From Gluconobacter vitians (GTDB lineage: Bacteria; Pseudomonadota; Alphaproteobacteria; Acetobacterales; Acetobacteraceae), in assembly GCF_015244565.1 (NCBI RefSeq), contig NZ_JABCQG010000014.1:24470-88469 (forward strand): a stretch of 64,000 nucleotides of DNA, read 5' to 3'. Below the pieces are notes generated by a model that was given only the letters and a program-made list of their open reading frames with translations, did not search any database and was not told the DNA's origin. The position numbers were made by a program, and so were the translations under genes. This document shows positions 53,906 through 63,475 of the stretch, one piece after another (position 1 is the stretch's first letter; the number at the start of each line of letters is the position of its first letter).

Positions 53906-55185
53906 GGGGCTGATGTCCCGGCTTCGGCGAGGGCGGTGAAGATTTCTTCCTCGACGCGGGTGAATGAGGAATAGGCTCCCGGCCGTTCCTGCCCGGAATC
54001 GGGGAAGCCATCTGCGGCAAACAGGAAGCCGTCGCCGGTTGCGGGGTCGTACCAGAAGCCTGAATGCAGCGAATAGGCATCCCCGAGATGGCCAGCCAGA
54101 TCGCCGGAATAGCCCTTATAGGGCCGGGTTTCGCGGCCCGAAGAATCCTGTGCTCCGGTCAGGCGCGCCATGCTCAGGCCGTAGCTGGCGATCGGGTAGG
54201 GGCAGTCGCCGTTCCTGCCGTCATACTGCCAGGTGGGGGTCTGCATCAGGTCGATGCTGTGTTGCGAAAGCAGTGTTCTGCCATCCAGTGTGCCATGACC
54301 GAGCATGAATCGGGCGAGACGGGTCAGCCCTTCCATGGAAATGCGCAGGCCCCCTTGCGGGGAGAACAGCGTGCCGTTGGTGCCCGGTGTGTAGCTGGAG
54401 AGGGATGCGGCATTCCAGCTCGGCGTCAGGGACTGGGTGTCCGTTTCGGCTTCCCATCCTTTGGGCTGGTGGCTGTAGAGCGTGGCCAGACGGTCGGGAT
54501 GGGCGAGGGCCATACGGTTATAGCCGCCGTCGATCCCGAGCGGATGCAGCACATGCGTCTTCTGGTAGTGGTCGAAGCGTTCGCCGCTGGCACGTTCCAT
54601 GATCGTGCCCACGAGGCCGTAGCAGAGATTGCAGTACTCGAACCATGTGCCCGGCGCGTGTCCGTCGCCATGCGCGAAGTGATAGCCGGGGTCACCGGGT
54701 TTGTGGGTGGCGTCGAAGAACTCGCTGATCCTGTGGTCCGGCGGGAGCGTGTAGCCGTCGGCGTCGCGAATGCTGGATGTGTGGTTGAGCAGCATCCGCA
54801 CGGTGATGGGGGTCTGCGGGAAATCCGGATTCCGGAGCCGGAAGCCCAGATAGTCGGAGGCGTCGTGATCGAGGTTGATTTTGCCCTGTTCAACCAGTTC
54901 CATCAGCCCGATGGTTGTGACGACTTTCGAGATCGAGGCGATGCGGAAAAGCGTCTGCGGACCGACGGGAACTGCTCCATCCGGGCTCTGCCGGGCAAAT
55001 CCGCCGTAATAGCTGTAGGCAACATGGCCGTGTCGCAGACGGATTGCGGCGATGGCGGCCAGTGGGCGGACTTCGCCTTGCGTCAGGACGCGATCCAGCG
55101 CGTGGGTGGTCTCGGTGGGCGTCTGGGCGTGTGCGACTGAAGACAGGACGGTAAGTGCGGCCAGTGTGAGACCCCGAATGGTCAT
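53902..55185 (-). CDS. secreted beta-lactamase-fold serine hydrolase (D-aminopeptidase/esterase-like)
   Basis: A 427-residue protein with a signal peptide (cleavage near AHA-QTP). Class C-type motifs: S84-x-x-K87 (ASISKVVT) and Y184-x-N186 (FEYCNLCYG), plus LLNHTSSI. The family includes D-aminopeptidases, D-peptidases and esterases; antibiotic resistance is not implied. It overlaps both neighbours by four bases (penicillin acylase upstream, S9 peptidase downstream), so the three hydrolases are made together. Confidence 0.87.
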   Translation of the reverse strand: MTIRGLTLAALTVLSSVAHAQTPTETTHALDRVLTQGEVRPLAAIAAIRLRHGHVAYSYYGGFARQSPDGAVPVGPQTLFRIASISKVVTTIGLMELVEQGKINLDHDASDYLGFRLRNPDFPQTPITVRMLLNHTSSIRDADGYTLPPDHRISEFFDATHKPGDPGYHFAHGDGHAPGTWFEYCNLCYGLVGTIMERASGERFDHYQKTHVLHPLGIDGGYNRMALAHPDRLATLYSHQPKGWEAETDTQSLTPSWNAASLSSYTPGTNGTLFSPQGGLRISMEGLTRLARFMLGHGTLDGRTLLSQHSIDLMQTPTWQYDGRNGDCPYPIASYGLSMARLTGAQDSSGRETRPYKGYSGDLAGHLGDAYSLHSGFWYDPATGDGFLFAADGFPDSGQERPGAYSSFTRVEEEIFTALAEAGTSAP

Positions 55186-57569
55186 GGTTGAGCCACCGGG
55201 CGGAGCGTCATGCGTCGGACGGCGGCTGCATCGACACTGCGGGTGCTGAATGACAGCGGCTGCATGGCGCCGCGTAGCCAGACGGGCAGGAAATCGGCGT
55301 AATGCGGCGATTTCGGATCAGCTGACTGACCGGGGAAGTTGAGATAGAGCGAGCGGTCCCAGTTGCCGACGTCGCACACCATCAGATAGCTGGCTCCTCC
55401 CGTGGTGGCATAGGCATTCGCACCGCCTTTCTGGGGGCTGTACCAGCGGGCCATGACGGTATAGGGGTCGCCGCCGCCCTGGGCTGAGGGACCGCCGATC
55501 GTGGGGAAAGCCGCCGCGATAGCCGGGACGACTGCGAGCGGGTGACGCAGCGTGATGGTGTGGAGCGCGCCCCATCGCCATGCGGCGGGGAGAGGGCCGA
55601 GCCGTCCCCGCAGTTCCTGAACAGCCTCCCGGAACTGTTCGACGAGCATCCTGTTCCGTGCGCCCACGGGATCTGCGCCAAAGCGGCTATCGGGAGACTG
55701 GAACAGGGCGAGCTGAACCGTGGCGTTCACCGGTCCCGGAAGCAGGTCGTGCAGGGAGGACGGGATGATGAGGGCGTGCAGGGCGCGTTCGAGGCGGGTC
55801 CACCAGACTTCATACAGCGCGGCCGCTGCACTGGAGGCCTCGACGCGGCCATTCCATGCCTTCAGCAGGGCAGCCTCTGCGGCGAGATCGGGCGGGACAT
55901 CTGGCAGGAGCCGGACCATCTGCAGGGCCAGCACGGAGAATGTGTCGTGTTGCAGGGCCACGCTGTCGGCAAGGGTTGCACGCGGTGTTGCATCCAGCAT
56001 CTGGGCCACGCGTTCGTGGCGGAAGCCGTCACGCCATTCGAAACTGACGCGCCGTTCCTCGACCGGATAGCCAGGGGGCAGGTTCATTTCGTTGGATGTT
56101 CCGAACCAGCCGCGTGCGGGATTGAAGTTGCTGGGCAGGGCTTCGAGTGGATGAAGCCCCTGCCAGTCATATCGTCCGTCTCCCGGTGCGGGCATGAGCC
56201 CGTCATGTCCCGGAGCGCGACGCGGCAGGCCCCCGGCGGCCTGCCAGCCGATATTGCCGCTGGTATCGGCATAGGTGAAGTTGGTCGGACTGGTATGGAC
56301 GCGCAGGGCTTCGCGGAAACTTGCCCAGTCATGCGCCAGATTGATGCCGATATTGGCCAGCAGTCCATTGGCGCCGGGGGCGAGCCAGGTGGCCGAGACT
56401 GCCGTGGCGCGGTTGCGGGCCGGATCGCGTGAGACGACCGGGCCGTGGACCGAGTAGAACAGGCTCACCACCCGCTCAGCCTCACCGCGCACTGCGATCC
56501 GTGTCTCCACCTGTTCCATGCGTTTCCAGCCGCCCTGATGGGCATAGCGCAGCGGATCGGCGGGGTCGGTGCGCAGGATGAACAGGTCTTCCTGATCGAT
56601 ATGGAAGTTGGTCCGGCCGAAGGCGATCGTTGCGTTATGGCCCTGCATGACGCCGGGCATACCCGCGCCACCGCCGCCGATCACATCCAGCCCCGGGGCC
56701 GTCAGATGGATGACGTGACGCGGCCCCGGGACGCCGAAGGACAGATGCGGATCGTTGGCGAGAATGGGACGGCCGCTGGCGGTGCGGGAGGGGGCGATGA
56801 CCCATGAATTGCTGCCCTCGTTCCGTCGCCGCGTCTCGTCATCGGCGGCCGCATGCAGATCGTGTCGGGGCAGGGGGGCCTGAAGCACGCCGAACAGTCC
56901 GAGGTCGTCTTCGCTGATGGCGGCGGTGTCCAGCCCTTCCGGGACGCGCAGGTCATGGACGGGTTCCAGCGGCGTGATGAGCGCGTCATAGGCGAGCGCC
57001 CCGCGTGCGGCCAGTCGGGCGCGACGGATTTCGGTCTGGGTATTGCCGGTGACTTCGGCGCGGACGCGGATCAGGTCCAGCACGTCCCAGTGCAGCGGTG
57101 TGGTGGCGAAAATGCCGAATTCCGGCGGCAGGAGCGAGGGTGTTGCGGTGACTTCCGCGATGCGCGCATTGATCCCGGTGACATAGGCGCGTGCGCAGTC
57201 CTGCGTCAGCGAGGGGAAGGCTGCGAGTTCGCGTTCGGCGTCACCGCGGAACAGAACCAGCCGGTTGGCCGTGTCGGACGGGACGAAGGCCGGGCCAAAG
57301 ACTTCCGCCAATCGGCCCAGAGACTGTCGATGGCCGAAATCCAGTTCCCACAGCCTGTCCCGCGCGACCAGATAGCCGTCGGCAAAGAAGGCGTCGGGGA
57401 TGGTCTGCGCGCGGACATGGGGGACGCCCCAGCGGTCTTCGAGAACTTCAACCGGCTGGCTCAGGCCCGGCAGGCTCTGAAGGGGAGAGGCAGCGTATGC
57501 ACTGCGTCCGGGCGTGGACAGGGTGGCGGCGACGCCGCCAAGAAGAACCATGCGGCGGGTGGCCTGCAT
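55182..57569 (-). CDS. exported penicillin acylase family Ntn-hydrolase
   Basis: A 795-residue precursor. The N-terminus has a twin-arginine-like signal (ATRRMVLLGGVAAT, cleavage near AYA). The alpha-chain (VLEDRWGVPHVRA, FADGYLVARDRLWELDF) is followed by the self-cleavage point before S253 in NEGSNSWVIAPS, and the beta-chain with GRPILANDPHL and MPGVMQGHNATIAFG. Such enzymes cleave amides: penicillins, N-acyl-homoserine lactones or acylated peptides. Substrate unknown. It lies 17 nt after DadA and overlaps the downstream serine hydrolase. Confidence 0.9.
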   Translation of the reverse strand: MQATRRMVLLGGVAATLSTPGRSAYAASPLQSLPGLSQPVEVLEDRWGVPHVRAQTIPDAFFADGYLVARDRLWELDFGHRQSLGRLAEVFGPAFVPSDTANRLVLFRGDAERELAAFPSLTQDCARAYVTGINARIAEVTATPSLLPPEFGIFATTPLHWDVLDLIRVRAEVTGNTQTEIRRARLAARGALAYDALITPLEPVHDLRVPEGLDTAAISEDDLGLFGVLQAPLPRHDLHAAADDETRRRNEGSNSWVIAPSRTASGRPILANDPHLSFGVPGPRHVIHLTAPGLDVIGGGGAGMPGVMQGHNATIAFGRTNFHIDQEDLFILRTDPADPLRYAHQGGWKRMEQVETRIAVRGEAERVVSLFYSVHGPVVSRDPARNRATAVSATWLAPGANGLLANIGINLAHDWASFREALRVHTSPTNFTYADTSGNIGWQAAGGLPRRAPGHDGLMPAPGDGRYDWQGLHPLEALPSNFNPARGWFGTSNEMNLPPGYPVEERRVSFEWRDGFRHERVAQMLDATPRATLADSVALQHDTFSVLALQMVRLLPDVPPDLAAEAALLKAWNGRVEASSAAAALYEVWWTRLERALHALIIPSSLHDLLPGPVNATVQLALFQSPDSRFGADPVGARNRMLVEQFREAVQELRGRLGPLPAAWRWGALHTITLRHPLAVVPAIAAAFPTIGGPSAQGGGDPYTVMARWYSPQKGGANAYATTGGASYLMVCDVGNWDRSLYLNFPGQSADPKSPHYADFLPVWLRGAMQPLSFSTRSVDAAAVRRMTLRPVAQP

Positions 57570-57586
57570 AAGAACCTGTTCCTTTC

Positions 57587-58807
57587 TCAGCTGACGGCGC
57601 GGGTGTCGAACCCGGCCACGATCTCTTTCAGCCTCAGGCCTGAGCCGACCGAGAGTGTGAAGCCAAGGACACCATGCCCCACATTGAGCAGAAGATTGTC
57701 ATACCGGGTGCGGGCGATGATCGGAACGCCGGTCGGGGTGGCGGGCCGCAGTCCGGCCCATGGCGTATCGTCGCCCTGACCCAGCGCGCCGGGAAGTGTC
57801 TCCGACACGAGGGCGCGCAGTTCTCCGAGGCGTTTGGGGTTCAGATGGGTGTTTTCCGAACCGATATCGACCATTGCGGCGACCCGCAGGCGGTCGCCCA
57901 GACCGGCATAGACCACGCGGTTATCGTAATCCGTCACGCTGACCGAGGGCACGAGACCCGGGCGGGGACGCGTGGTCAGACTGTAGCCTTTCAGGCCATA
58001 GAGCGGCAGGTTGAGCCCGAGCGGGCGTGCCAGTTTCCGGGAGCCGATCCCGGCTGCGAGGACAACGAGGTCGGTTTCGAACGGCTTGCCATCCAGCTGG
58101 ACTTCGCAGCGGTTTTTCGGGCCTGTCGTGAGCGTGGCGTCGCCCTGTATGAGACGGAAATTCGGTGAAGCGGCGAGGGTTTCGCGCAGGGCCTTGCAGA
58201 ACAGGAAGCAGTCCCCGACCTCGTCCTCAGGCGAGAAGATGCCGCCTGCGATCTGTTCGCGCAGACCTGCGAAGGCCGGTTCGACATCCGTGCATTCGGA
58301 AGGGGAAAGTGCGCGCTGACGTTCCGGGTCACTGACCGATTTCGCGGCTTTGCGGAAGGTGGCGGCGTTGCGGTACAGGACGAGCTTTCCCGGTCGGCGC
58401 CACAGGAAGTCGCCTAGGCCCTCCTCGCGATATTTCTGCAGTTCCGCCTGTCCGCTGAGGGCGAGAGCGAGCAGGACTGCGGCATTGCGGCGGTTTGTCT
58501 GCCGGTTGCAGGCGCACAGGAAGGCCAGCAGCCAGCGCCACTGATGCGGATCGGCTTTCAGGCGCAGCGAGATCGGGGAGTTCGGATGGAACAGCCAGCC
58601 CAGGGCGTCCTGCGCGATACCAGCGTCGGCCAGCGGGCTGACATAGCGGTAGCTGAGCTGGCCGCCATTCGCGAAGCTGGCTTCCCGTCCGACGTCGCTG
58701 CGGCGTTCGATCAGGGTGACGTCATGTCCGTCCCGAACAAGGGCACAGGCGGATGTCAGGCCGATAACGCCCCCGCCGATGATAGTGATGGTCCGTTTGC
58801 CGGCCAT
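57587..58807 (-). CDS. dadA: D-amino-acid dehydrogenase (DadA type)
   Basis: A 406-residue FAD enzyme passing electrons from D-amino acids to the quinone pool and giving 2-oxo acids. The N-terminal fold is ITIIGGGVIGLTSACALVRD with the DadA hallmark SFANGGQLSYRYVSPLAD. The C-terminal block is WAGLRPATPTGVPIIART followed by NVGHGVLGFTLSVGSG. ATG 58807 has AGGA 5 nt upstream. It is the first gene of an operon with three exported hydrolases, implying that they release D-amino acids (inference). Confidence 0.9.
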   Translation of the reverse strand: MAGKRTITIIGGGVIGLTSACALVRDGHDVTLIERRSDVGREASFANGGQLSYRYVSPLADAGIAQDALGWLFHPNSPISLRLKADPHQWRWLLAFLCACNRQTNRRNAAVLLALALSGQAELQKYREEGLGDFLWRRPGKLVLYRNAATFRKAAKSVSDPERQRALSPSECTDVEPAFAGLREQIAGGIFSPEDEVGDCFLFCKALRETLAASPNFRLIQGDATLTTGPKNRCEVQLDGKPFETDLVVLAAGIGSRKLARPLGLNLPLYGLKGYSLTTRPRPGLVPSVSVTDYDNRVVYAGLGDRLRVAAMVDIGSENTHLNPKRLGELRALVSETLPGALGQGDDTPWAGLRPATPTGVPIIARTRYDNLLLNVGHGVLGFTLSVGSGLRLKEIVAGFDTRAVS

Positions 58808-58970
58808 AAGAATCCTGAGCGTCCAGAGGCTGGGCGCGGGGAGACGCACTGGTCTCCTGCGCCGTGATCATGACCAGAATCTACATTTCCTAAACCGGTC
58901 GGGCCAATGCAAAGAGGCCATCCTCCCATAACCTGTGGTTAAGGCGTTGTTTTGCAATGAAAACGGTGGA

Positions 58971-60578
58971 TCAGGGATTTTGGCTTTTTGGCGAAGAACT
59001 GACCTTCTTCGGGTGAAGATCCTGCGCATCGAAGCTGAAATCCGAGCCGATGACCTGCATTTTCATGCCGCTTACCTGACCTGAGACGTCGCGTTCGAAC
59101 TGCACGTAGGAATCATCGTCGGCGTCCTGTCCGCGGTCATCCCAGCGGACAACGAACAGATCATGCGGCAGGGCGGAGAGCGTTCCGGTCAGGCCATCGG
59201 CATGGCTGAAAGACATCCGCAAATCTGCCCCACGCCGGCTGATCGTGATCGGGCCGCGCCAGTTATCGCGATAGGTGCCGACATAGTTTTGCTGCGCATC
59301 ATGTGAGAGCGTGATGAAGGGGCGTCCGGGCGAGCCGGGACCGGTTTCGGCAGCCTTTTTCGCATTTGCGGCCTGTTTGGCGGTTTTTTCGTTTCGGAAA
59401 TGCGTGACCCAGTCCGCGCTCTTGCCGGTTGCGACATAGGCGCTGAGCGTTGTTGCGATAGCGTATGTCGCTCCGGGATCGTCATGGTTGGTGAGCACGA
59501 CGATACCTGAGCGGCGTTCGGGCAGGAACGTCACATAGCTGACCATGCCGCTGATTGTGCCGGTGTGCCAGACGCGCTTGAGCCCGAAAAAATCCTCCAT
59601 GAACCAGCCATAGCCATAGGCGCGGAAATGAGTCTTTGTGGCGTCCGCCGTGTCGGGCAGGGGTAACAGCCCGTGCGGCGCCCAGAGCGCGTCGCGGCTG
59701 GTCTGGCTGAAGATCTGCTGGCCGTTCGGGGCGCGGCCGCCATTGAGATAGGTCTGGGCCCAGCGCGCCACGCCATCGGCGCTGCACCAGATGCCGCCTG
59801 CAGGAGCAACCGCTGGCAGGCGGAAGGCGCTTCGGTCAGGCAGGACACTGCTTTCGCCTTCACCGGTGGCGACGTTCGTCTGGCCTTTGAACGGCGGTGT
59901 GCTCTGGCAGGCGGGGAGACCCGCAGCATTGATCAGGTGCTTCTGGACGACTTCTTCCCAGCTCTGGCCCGTCATGTGTTCAACCAGCGCGCCTGCGACG
60001 ACATACAGAAGATTGTTATAGGCATATTCGCTGCGGAAGGGCGCGGTGAACGGCATGAATGGCAGACCGGCCAGGACTTCCGGACGGGTGAACGTGCTGT
60101 GTGAAAACAGCATCAGGTCTCCGGCACCCTGTCCCATGCCGCTGTGATGCGTCAGCAGGTCCGAGACGCGGAAGTCCCGTGTGATGGACGGATCGGCCAC
60201 GCGGAATTCCGGCATGTGGTCGATGATGCGGTCATTCCATTTCAGCCTGCCCTGATCGACCAGTTGCGCCAGCGCCGTTGCGGTGAATTCCTTGGTGTTG
60301 GAGCCGATGGCAAACATTGTGCGAGTATCTACCGGTGTGCTCGCACTGTCCTGCGCGCGTCGTCCGTAACCGCGGCTGAATACGACTTCGCCGTCCTGCA
60401 CCACAGCCACCGCAATGCCCGGCACGTCAAAAGCCGCGCGTGCGCGTTCCACCGTTGTGGTGATGTTCTGTTCGGTCAGGCCCGCCGGCATTGTTGCGGC
60501 GCGGGTGGCGCATGTCGTGGAAAGGAGAAGCGCTGCCGAAATGGCGAGTATGAAGGACTGTCGGGCGGGCTGGATCAT
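58971..60578 (-). CDS. second secreted beta-lactamase-fold serine hydrolase with C-terminal extension
   Basis: A 535-residue protein: signal peptide (FILAISAALLLSTTCATRA), beta-lactamase/D-aminopeptidase domain with S93-x-x-K96 (IGSNTKEFT) and Y187-x-N189 (YAYNNLLY), then HTGTISGMVSYVTFLPE, and a C-terminal domain of DUF3471 style (YVGTYRDNWRGPITI). It is a separate unit 163 bp upstream of DadA on the same strand. Likely a D-specific peptidase or esterase. Confidence 0.87.
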   Translation of the reverse strand: MIQPARQSFILAISAALLLSTTCATRAATMPAGLTEQNITTTVERARAAFDVPGIAVAVVQDGEVVFSRGYGRRAQDSASTPVDTRTMFAIGSNTKEFTATALAQLVDQGRLKWNDRIIDHMPEFRVADPSITRDFRVSDLLTHHSGMGQGAGDLMLFSHSTFTRPEVLAGLPFMPFTAPFRSEYAYNNLLYVVAGALVEHMTGQSWEEVVQKHLINAAGLPACQSTPPFKGQTNVATGEGESSVLPDRSAFRLPAVAPAGGIWCSADGVARWAQTYLNGGRAPNGQQIFSQTSRDALWAPHGLLPLPDTADATKTHFRAYGYGWFMEDFFGLKRVWHTGTISGMVSYVTFLPERRSGIVVLTNHDDPGATYAIATTLSAYVATGKSADWVTHFRNEKTAKQAANAKKAAETGPGSPGRPFITLSHDAQQNYVGTYRDNWRGPITISRRGADLRMSFSHADGLTGTLSALPHDLFVVRWDDRGQDADDDSYVQFERDVSGQVSGMKMQVIGSDFSFDAQDLHPKKVSSSPKSQNP

Positions 60579-60716
60579 GAATGGCTCTGAATACGATTTT
60601 CAGGCCCCGGCTCGGGCGGGGGCATGCAGAAAGAAGCGTAATTCAGAGCACGAAACGTTCCGCCTGTCGTGCCTTAAGATGAAGTGCGCTCTTAACTTCG
60701 GGTTAAGGGTCGGTTG

Positions 60717-61607
60717 TCATTCTTTCAGCGCGAGAAGATCGACGTCCAGCTCACTTCGCAACAAGGCAAGGATATCCTGCGAGATATGCGATAGAGCATG
60801 ATCGGCCCGGAACAGGACGGTGCAGGTCACGCTCAGGGGCGGGGAGAGGGGGCGTGGACGTGACAGGCCCGGATGGTGCAGAGCCGTTACGGCGTCCACG
60901 ATGGCGCATCCTCCGCCGAGGCGCACGAGTTCGGCGGCCATGAAATGGGTTCGGACCCGAACATGGGTTTTGGCGGGAATGCCGGCTTCTTCCAGCAGCA
61001 TGTCGAGCATGCGGGCTGTGGGGTCGTTCTCGCTGAGGCCGATATAGCGCTCGGGGTCGATATCCGTGACACTGACGGGGCCTTCGCCCTCTTTGCTATC
61101 GATCAGCATCAGCGGAATATCCGCAAGGTACAGGGCCGTCAGTCCGTCAGACGTGTAGTCCCCGAAAACAATTCCGAGATCGAGATCATGGTTCATGATG
61201 CGTGAGACGATTTCGGTCCCATGCATGGCATCGATCGTCAGTTCCATGCCCGGATGGTCCTTGCGGTAACGCTGCACTACGCGCGGCACCAGACTCAGGC
61301 CCAGACTTGGGACGCATCCGATACTGATCGAATGTCCGTCACGCGCATAACGCAGATTGTCGGTCAGACGCTTGAGGTCGGACAGTTTTTCGAAAATGGC
61401 GTTGACGTGAGGCAGCATGATGCGGGCTTCCCGCGTCGAGACCAGCCGTCCTCCTGTCCGTTCAAACAGCGCAAATCCCAAAGACTGTTCGGCGTAGCGC
61501 AGAACCTTGCTGGCGGCAGGTTGAGAGACGTGAAGCAGTTCGGCAGCACGTCGGAGCGAACCCGTCGTCATGATCGCATAAAAAACTTCGATCTGGCGCA
61601 GGCGCAT
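60717..61607 (-). CDS. LysR-family transcriptional regulator
   Basis: A 296-residue regulator: N-terminal winged HTH (MRLRQIEVFYAIMTTGSLRR, AAELLHVSQPAASKVLRYAE) and periplasmic-binding-like sensor (SIGCVPSLGLSLVPRVVQRY ... LDLGIVFGDYTSDGL). ATG 61607 has AAGGAA 8 nt upstream; the 77-codon extension to 61838 is unlikely. It lies upstream of, and in the same direction as, the serine hydrolase and DadA/acylase units and may control them. Confidence 0.9.
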   Translation of the reverse strand: MRLRQIEVFYAIMTTGSLRRAAELLHVSQPAASKVLRYAEQSLGFALFERTGGRLVSTREARIMLPHVNAIFEKLSDLKRLTDNLRYARDGHSISIGCVPSLGLSLVPRVVQRYRKDHPGMELTIDAMHGTEIVSRIMNHDLDLGIVFGDYTSDGLTALYLADIPLMLIDSKEGEGPVSVTDIDPERYIGLSENDPTARMLDMLLEEAGIPAKTHVRVRTHFMAAELVRLGGGCAIVDAVTALHHPGLSRPRPLSPPLSVTCTVLFRADHALSHISQDILALLRSELDVDLLALKE

Positions 61608-62252
61608 CGGGGTTCCTTGCTTTGAGAGACGGGCGTTCGGAAGCGCAGTGGAATTAAGGGGCTTAAACCCCTTTTCCGTCCATTTGCAAAAGAAGATGCA
61701 AATGGCATCGCAGGGGGGATACAGATCCCAGACTTTCAATCCACAATATGAATGAGCCGACCAAGCGAAAAGTCGTTCACTCTGGAAAATATGCCTTCCA
61801 ATTGCGGGTACTGAGTCCTTTTGACCTGCGACAGCCACCTGTTCTGTAGGCCTTTTCTTTCTCTGAGACGATCTGATCTCATTTCAGACGACAGGACGAT
61901 CTGGCTGTTTCAGGAGCATCTGACGCATGCTGGCCGCATTGAGACCCGGTCCACTCGGGTAGTGTAACCGTCGTTGGAAGGTAGAAGCGTACCTTGTCCC
62001 TTCGCGTTTCTAACTCCAACGTTGTGATATGTATAGAATGTCACGTTATTATATAATATTTTAGACAATTACAGAATAAAACGCTCTACGCCCCAAAAAC
62101 GGGTTTGAATTTCTATAATACCTCCTCTAAGAAGCCTCACCGAAATTACTGGATCCCTGTTCAGGACTGTGTACTCCGGCTTTTATTCACAGGTTCTCCC
62201 GGTAATTTTCTCAGTACAATTTTCCTTCTCTCCCATCAGAGTTCAGCGTCTC
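61608..62252. other. 645-bp divergent intergenic region
   Basis: Between LysR (minus) and the DMT exporter (plus). A perfect 7-bp dyad CATTTGC-N10-GCAAATG at 61681-61704 fits a LysR-type autoregulatory site 75-100 bp upstream of the LysR start. The right half (62020-62090) is AT-rich with a TATAAT at 62052-62057. No gene recognised. Confidence 0.45.
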
Positions 62253-63218
62253 ATGGACACCAAAACCCTCTTCTCCGGAATGGCCTTGGCCTTCGGAGCT
62301 TATGCAGCGTTCGCCATCAGTGACGCCTTTTCCAAGTTGCTCGACGGGAGTCTTGCCCCTTTTGAAGTCGCGTTTTTCGGCGGGGTCTTCGGTTGCCTTA
62401 TCCTTCCCTTTATTCGCAAACCGCATGAATCCTATCTGGACATCGTTCGCCCGAAATTCCGTGGAATGTGGTTGCTGCGAGCAGTCTGTGTCTTCGTCGC
62501 GACCGCCGCCAGCGTCAAAGCTTTCATGCTGCTTTCAATGCCAGAGGCACTATCAATCACGTTCCTGATGCCGCTGTTCGTCACGATCCTCTCGGTCGTG
62601 CTGCTCAAGGAGAAAGTGACGTTCTGGGCCTGGCTGGCTGTCGCTCTCGGTTTTGCGGGCGTCCTTATTGTCCTGAGGCCAGGGATGCGTCCTCTCAATC
62701 TGGGCCATCTCTGTGCGTTCCTGGCAGCCTGTGCAAATGCAGGCAGCGTGATTGCCTATCGTCTCGCAGGCAAGGAAACCGTACGGCTATCGCTTTTCGG
62801 ATCCAGTCTGATGGGCGCACTGGTTGGAAATGGTCTTCTGATGGTCGCCCACGCCACATGGCCGGCCAATACAGATATCTGGTTTTATCTGTTCGGATAC
62901 GGCTTCCTCACCGCCCTTGGGCAGCTGTGCATGATGCTCGCAACCGCGCGGGCTCCGGCCAACCGGGTAGCCTTACCTCAATATAGCCAGATGGTGTGGG
63001 GCGTGGCGTTGAGTTACGTCGTTTTTCGACAGCCGATCGATCAATGGACCTTCGTCGGGATCGCTGTTCTGATGGCTTCCGGCATGCTGAACTGGATCCG
63101 TCAACGGGTCCGCTACGAGAAAATGGCCATGAAAGAGCGTCTAGAACGCCGCAAGGCACGGAAAACCGTACAGCATACTCTGAAAGCGGCAAAGAAAAGT
63201 GCTTTGTCCATGCGGTAA
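62253..63218 (+). CDS. EamA/DMT-superfamily transporter
   Basis: A 321-residue membrane protein with about ten hydrophobic segments in two EamA repeats (SDAFSKLLDGSLAPFEVAFF; later SVVLLKEKVTFWAWLAVALG and SYVVFRQPIDQWTFVGIAVL). The C-terminus is a basic cytosolic tail. DMT exporters release amino acids or other small metabolites; some import. ATG 62253 starts just before helix 1; no clear ribosome site is seen. A strong inverted repeat follows the stop. Confidence 0.86.
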   Translation: MDTKTLFSGMALAFGAYAAFAISDAFSKLLDGSLAPFEVAFFGGVFGCLILPFIRKPHESYLDIVRPKFRGMWLLRAVCVFVATAASVKAFMLLSMPEALSITFLMPLFVTILSVVLLKEKVTFWAWLAVALGFAGVLIVLRPGMRPLNLGHLCAFLAACANAGSVIAYRLAGKETVRLSLFGSSLMGALVGNGLLMVAHATWPANTDIWFYLFGYGFLTALGQLCMMLATARAPANRVALPQYSQMVWGVALSYVVFRQPIDQWTFVGIAVLMASGMLNWIRQRVRYEKMAMKERLERRKARKTVQHTLKAAKKSALSMR

Positions 63219-63228
63219 AGATATCTCA

Positions 63229-63275
63229 CGCTTGTGTAGCTTTGTGCCCGAAATGGAATCAAAGCTATACAAGCG
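63229..63275. repeat. 16-bp near-perfect inverted repeat after the DMT gene
   Basis: Arms at 63229-63244 and 63260-63275 differ at one position and enclose a 15-nt loop, starting 11 nt after the stop. There is no T-run, so it may be a weak terminator, a protein site or part of the nearby element boundary. Confidence 0.6.
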
Positions 63276-63475
63276 CTATGGCTACACCTTACAGCCGAAT
63301 ACGCTTGAGGCCGTGCCCAAGTCATTTATTCAGTTGTTTCGTCCACCCAATGTAAACAAGGTCCAGCTGTTCCAAGCTGACGAGTGAGCCTGGCTGCAAA
63401 GGCAAGTGTTAAATTGTGCGAACAAAACCACACCATAGCCAACACATCGCCAGTGCTTATATTTTAGCTGATTAC
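63276..63475. other. unassigned DNA left of the tRNA fragment
   Basis: Together with the inverted repeat before it and the boundary features after it, this fills the gap between the DMT gene and the IS. Short frames run through it but carry no motif. Confidence 0.4.

Noticed and set aside
53902..60578. Beta-lactam resistance genes
   Set aside because: The two beta-lactamase-fold proteins belong to the broad D-peptidase/esterase group, and the penicillin acylase family has many non-antibiotic substrates. Sequence alone does not support resistance.
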